Shown: positions 14,757 through 16,216 of the stretch, one piece after another
Layout: each line of letters starts with the position of its first letter
Position numbering within the stretch: the stretch's first letter is position 1
Assembly: GCA_031264605.1 (NCBI GenBank)
Contig: JAISDQ010000041.1
Location: 1-16,216 of the forward strand
Reading direction: 5' to 3'
Length of the DNA: 16,216 nucleotides
Source of the DNA: Synergistaceae bacterium
GTDB lineage: Bacteria; Synergistota; Synergistia; Synergistales; Synergistaceae
Notes under the pieces: generated by a model
What the model was told of the DNA's origin: nothing
Database searches by the model: none
What the model saw: the letters and a program-made list of their open reading frames with translations, nothing else
Made by a program: the position numbers and the translations under genes

Positions 14757-15753
14757 CCGAACCGCCTCCCTTTTTCAAAATACGGCGGCGAATGCCGGCA
14801 TTGAAGCCGTCGATGGCGTCGCCGAGCGAAAATTCGTACTTCCCGCACAGGCCGGACGGCTTGAATATCATCACGGCGATGAGTAGCAGCGAATATATGA
14901 CCATGCGATATTCGGCGAACCCGCGAAGCATCTCGGGCAAAATGGTAAGCGCCGTGGCCGACACCACCGAGCCGAATATCGACCCAAGCCCGCCCAGAAC
15001 CACTATTACCAATATCTCGCAGGAACGCATGAAACCGAACGTCGACGGGTCGAGTATGCTCAGGTAGTGAGCGTAAAGACCGCCGGCCACCCCGGCGAAC
15101 CCGGCCGATATCGCGAACGCGAGCACCTTGTAATAGGTGGTCGGGATGCCGGCCGCCTCGGCGGCTATTTCGTCCTCCCTTATGGAGAGGATGGCGCGTC
15201 CGTGGCGCGACCGAATAAGCGTGTTTATCGTCCAAAGCGTGACGACGACGAAGATATAGACCCACGTGACGGTCGTTTTTCTGCCTATGCCCTTGAGTCC
15301 GTAAGCGCCGCCGGTAAAATCGAGGTTGAGTATTATCACCCTTATAATCTCGCCGAATCCCAGAGTGATGATCGCGAGATAGTCGCCCTTGAGGCGAAGC
15401 GCGGGAAGCCCTATCAGGACGCCGAACCCGGCGGCCACAAGCCCGCCGAATACCAGCGCGATGGGAAGCTCGACGTTGGTGGGAAGATTCAGGCGCATGG
15501 TCAGGAGGGCCGCCGCGTAACCGCCAACCGACATAAAACCGGCGTGTCCGAGGGGCAGTTGGCCCAGAAATCCGGCCGACAGGTTGAGGCTGACGGCCAG
15601 TATTATGTTGAAGCCTATGGGAATCAGCATCAACGCCTGATAACGGTTCAACACCCTGTACCTGATCAGCGCCATTAGCACGAGGTAAAGCCCGACGACG
15701 GAAACGGCGTTCAACGCGTACCTGGACGGCGTTTTGACGTTTAGCCCGGACAC
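14740..15753 (-). CDS. livM: Branched-chain amino-acid ABC transporter permease LivM
   Basis: Inner-membrane permease of 337 residues with many hydrophobic segments. Family landmarks: NIILAVSLNLSAGFLGQLPLGHAGFM near the first third, the EAA-like cytoplasmic loop IRSRHGRAILSIREDEIAAEAAGI before YYKVLAFAISAGFAGVAGGL, and GGLGSIFGSVVSA in the last third. The tail is basic (RRRILKKGGG). It forms the channel with LivH. The start is GTG 15753, 4 bp after the livH stop; the AAGGTG before it is a usable ribosome site. An ATG 21 codons inside is a less likely alternative because it would remove part of the first membrane helix. The substrate is probably a branched-chain or other hydrophobic amino acid, but this family also takes urea, amides and aromatic compounds. 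Confidence 0.95.
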   Translation of the reverse strand: MSGLNVKTPSRYALNAVSVVGLYLVLMALIRYRVLNRYQALMLIPIGFNIILAVSLNLSAGFLGQLPLGHAGFMSVGGYAAALLTMRLNLPTNVELPIALVFGGLVAAGFGVLIGLPALRLKGDYLAIITLGFGEIIRVIILNLDFTGGAYGLKGIGRKTTVTWVYIFVVVTLWTINTLIRSRHGRAILSIREDEIAAEAAGIPTTYYKVLAFAISAGFAGVAGGLYAHYLSILDPSTFGFMRSCEILVIVVLGGLGSIFGSVVSATALTILPEMLRGFAEYRMVIYSLLLIAVMIFKPSGLCGKYEFSLGDAIDGFNAGIRRRILKKGGGSDASGS

Positions 15754-15757
15754 GCCC

Positions 15758-16216
15758 TTACACCTTCTCCCCGGCGCTCAGGCCGAATATGCCCGACGGT
15801 TTTATCAGGAGGACGACTATCAGAATCCCGAAAACGACCGCGTCGGTGAGCTTGGAGCTGATGAAGCCTTTGGTGAAGCTTTCGGCGATGCCTATGAAAA
15901 TGCCGCCGGCCATTGCGCCAGGCAGGGAACCTATCCCGCCCAGGACGGCCGCCACAAATGCCTTGAGTCCCAACATTCCGCCCATGGTCGGCTGTATCTG
16001 CGAGTACGAACAGCAGTAAAAAATCGCGCCCACCGCGGCGAGTCCCGAACCGAGGGCGAAGGTGAAGGATATGGTGGTGTTGACGTTGATTCCCATGAGC
16101 TGGGCGGCGTCGAAGTCCTCAGAGACGGCCCTCATGGCCTTGCCAATCTTCGTGCGCCTGACCAGGAGCGTGAGCGCCGCCATTATCACGAGCGAGACCG
16201 CGATGGTCGCCACAGT
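15758..16216 (-). CDS. livH: Branched-chain amino-acid ABC transporter permease LivH, N-terminus cut by window edge
   Basis: C-terminal 152 residues of an inner-membrane permease that normally has about 290-300; the 5' half lies beyond the right edge, so the Met codon at 16213 is internal. Landmarks: the loop RRTKIGKAMRAVSEDFDAAQLMGINVNTTI, SGLAAVGAIFYC, GLKAFVAAVLGGIGSLPGAMAGG and the C-terminal LLIKPSGIFG. It partners LivM. The order livH-livM-livG-livF is standard. The periplasmic binding protein gene is expected upstream of livH and outside the window, or elsewhere in the genome. Confidence 0.95.
   Translation of the reverse strand, partial: TVATIAVSLVIMAALTLLVRRTKIGKAMRAVSEDFDAAQLMGINVNTTISFTFALGSGLAAVGAIFYCCSYSQIQPTMGGMLGLKAFVAAVLGGIGSLPGAMAGGIFIGIAESFTKGFISSKLTDAVVFGILIVVLLIKPSGIFGLSAGEKV

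Overview
The window looks like the chromosome of a GC-rich, two-membrane, probably anaerobic bacterium. The evidence for two membranes is a TolC-type outer-membrane factor with a periplasmic adaptor; the evidence for an anaerobe is a Desulfovibrio-type molybdenum aldehyde oxidoreductase and a bacteriohemerythrin. The core genes use AUA (Ile) and AGG (Arg) often despite high GC, and GTG/TTG starts are frequent. My best guess is Synergistota, with a desulfovibrio-like deltaproteobacterium as the alternative. This is inference from style and gene content; no marker gene is present.

Layout. (1) 1-5687, minus strand: a tightly packed efflux operon transcribed toward the left edge: TolC-like outer-membrane factor, MacA-like adaptor, MacB-type ATPase, MacB-type permease (ATPase and permease as separate genes), then a HAMP/HisKA sensor kinase cut by the window edge. 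Stop/start overlaps (GTGA, ATGA) or short gaps link the genes. Together they would form a tripartite pump that drives substrate from the periplasm through the outer membrane, with a kinase made from the same transcript. (2) 5688-6003: AT-rich intergenic DNA with no convincing gene. (3) 6004-9214, minus strand: a two-gene, lower-GC cassette encoding an AlgJ/AlgX-like SGNH protein and an AlgI-like MBOAT O-acyltransferase. The pair is predicted to pass acyl (probably acetyl) groups across the inner membrane onto an extracytoplasmic glycan. (4) 9215-9709: a 495-bp divergent intergenic region. It holds a good sigma-70-type promoter for the acylation operon and two copies of a matched palindrome, ACCTG-N9-CAGGT, one of them at the predicted transcription start. 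(5) 9710-12538, plus strand: a single-chain molybdenum/[2Fe-2S] aldehyde oxidoreductase, followed by a strong hairpin terminator. (6) 12668-13129, minus: bacteriohemerythrin with all iron ligands. (7) 13277-16216, minus: a branched-chain amino-acid type ABC importer, livH (cut by the edge), livM, livG and livF; no substrate-binding protein lies in the window.

Most of this is recognisable biology. The least explained parts are the lower-GC acylation cassette with no visible glycan pathway and the paired palindromes upstream of it. I saw no tRNA, rRNA, CRISPR array, intact insertion sequence or phage gene.
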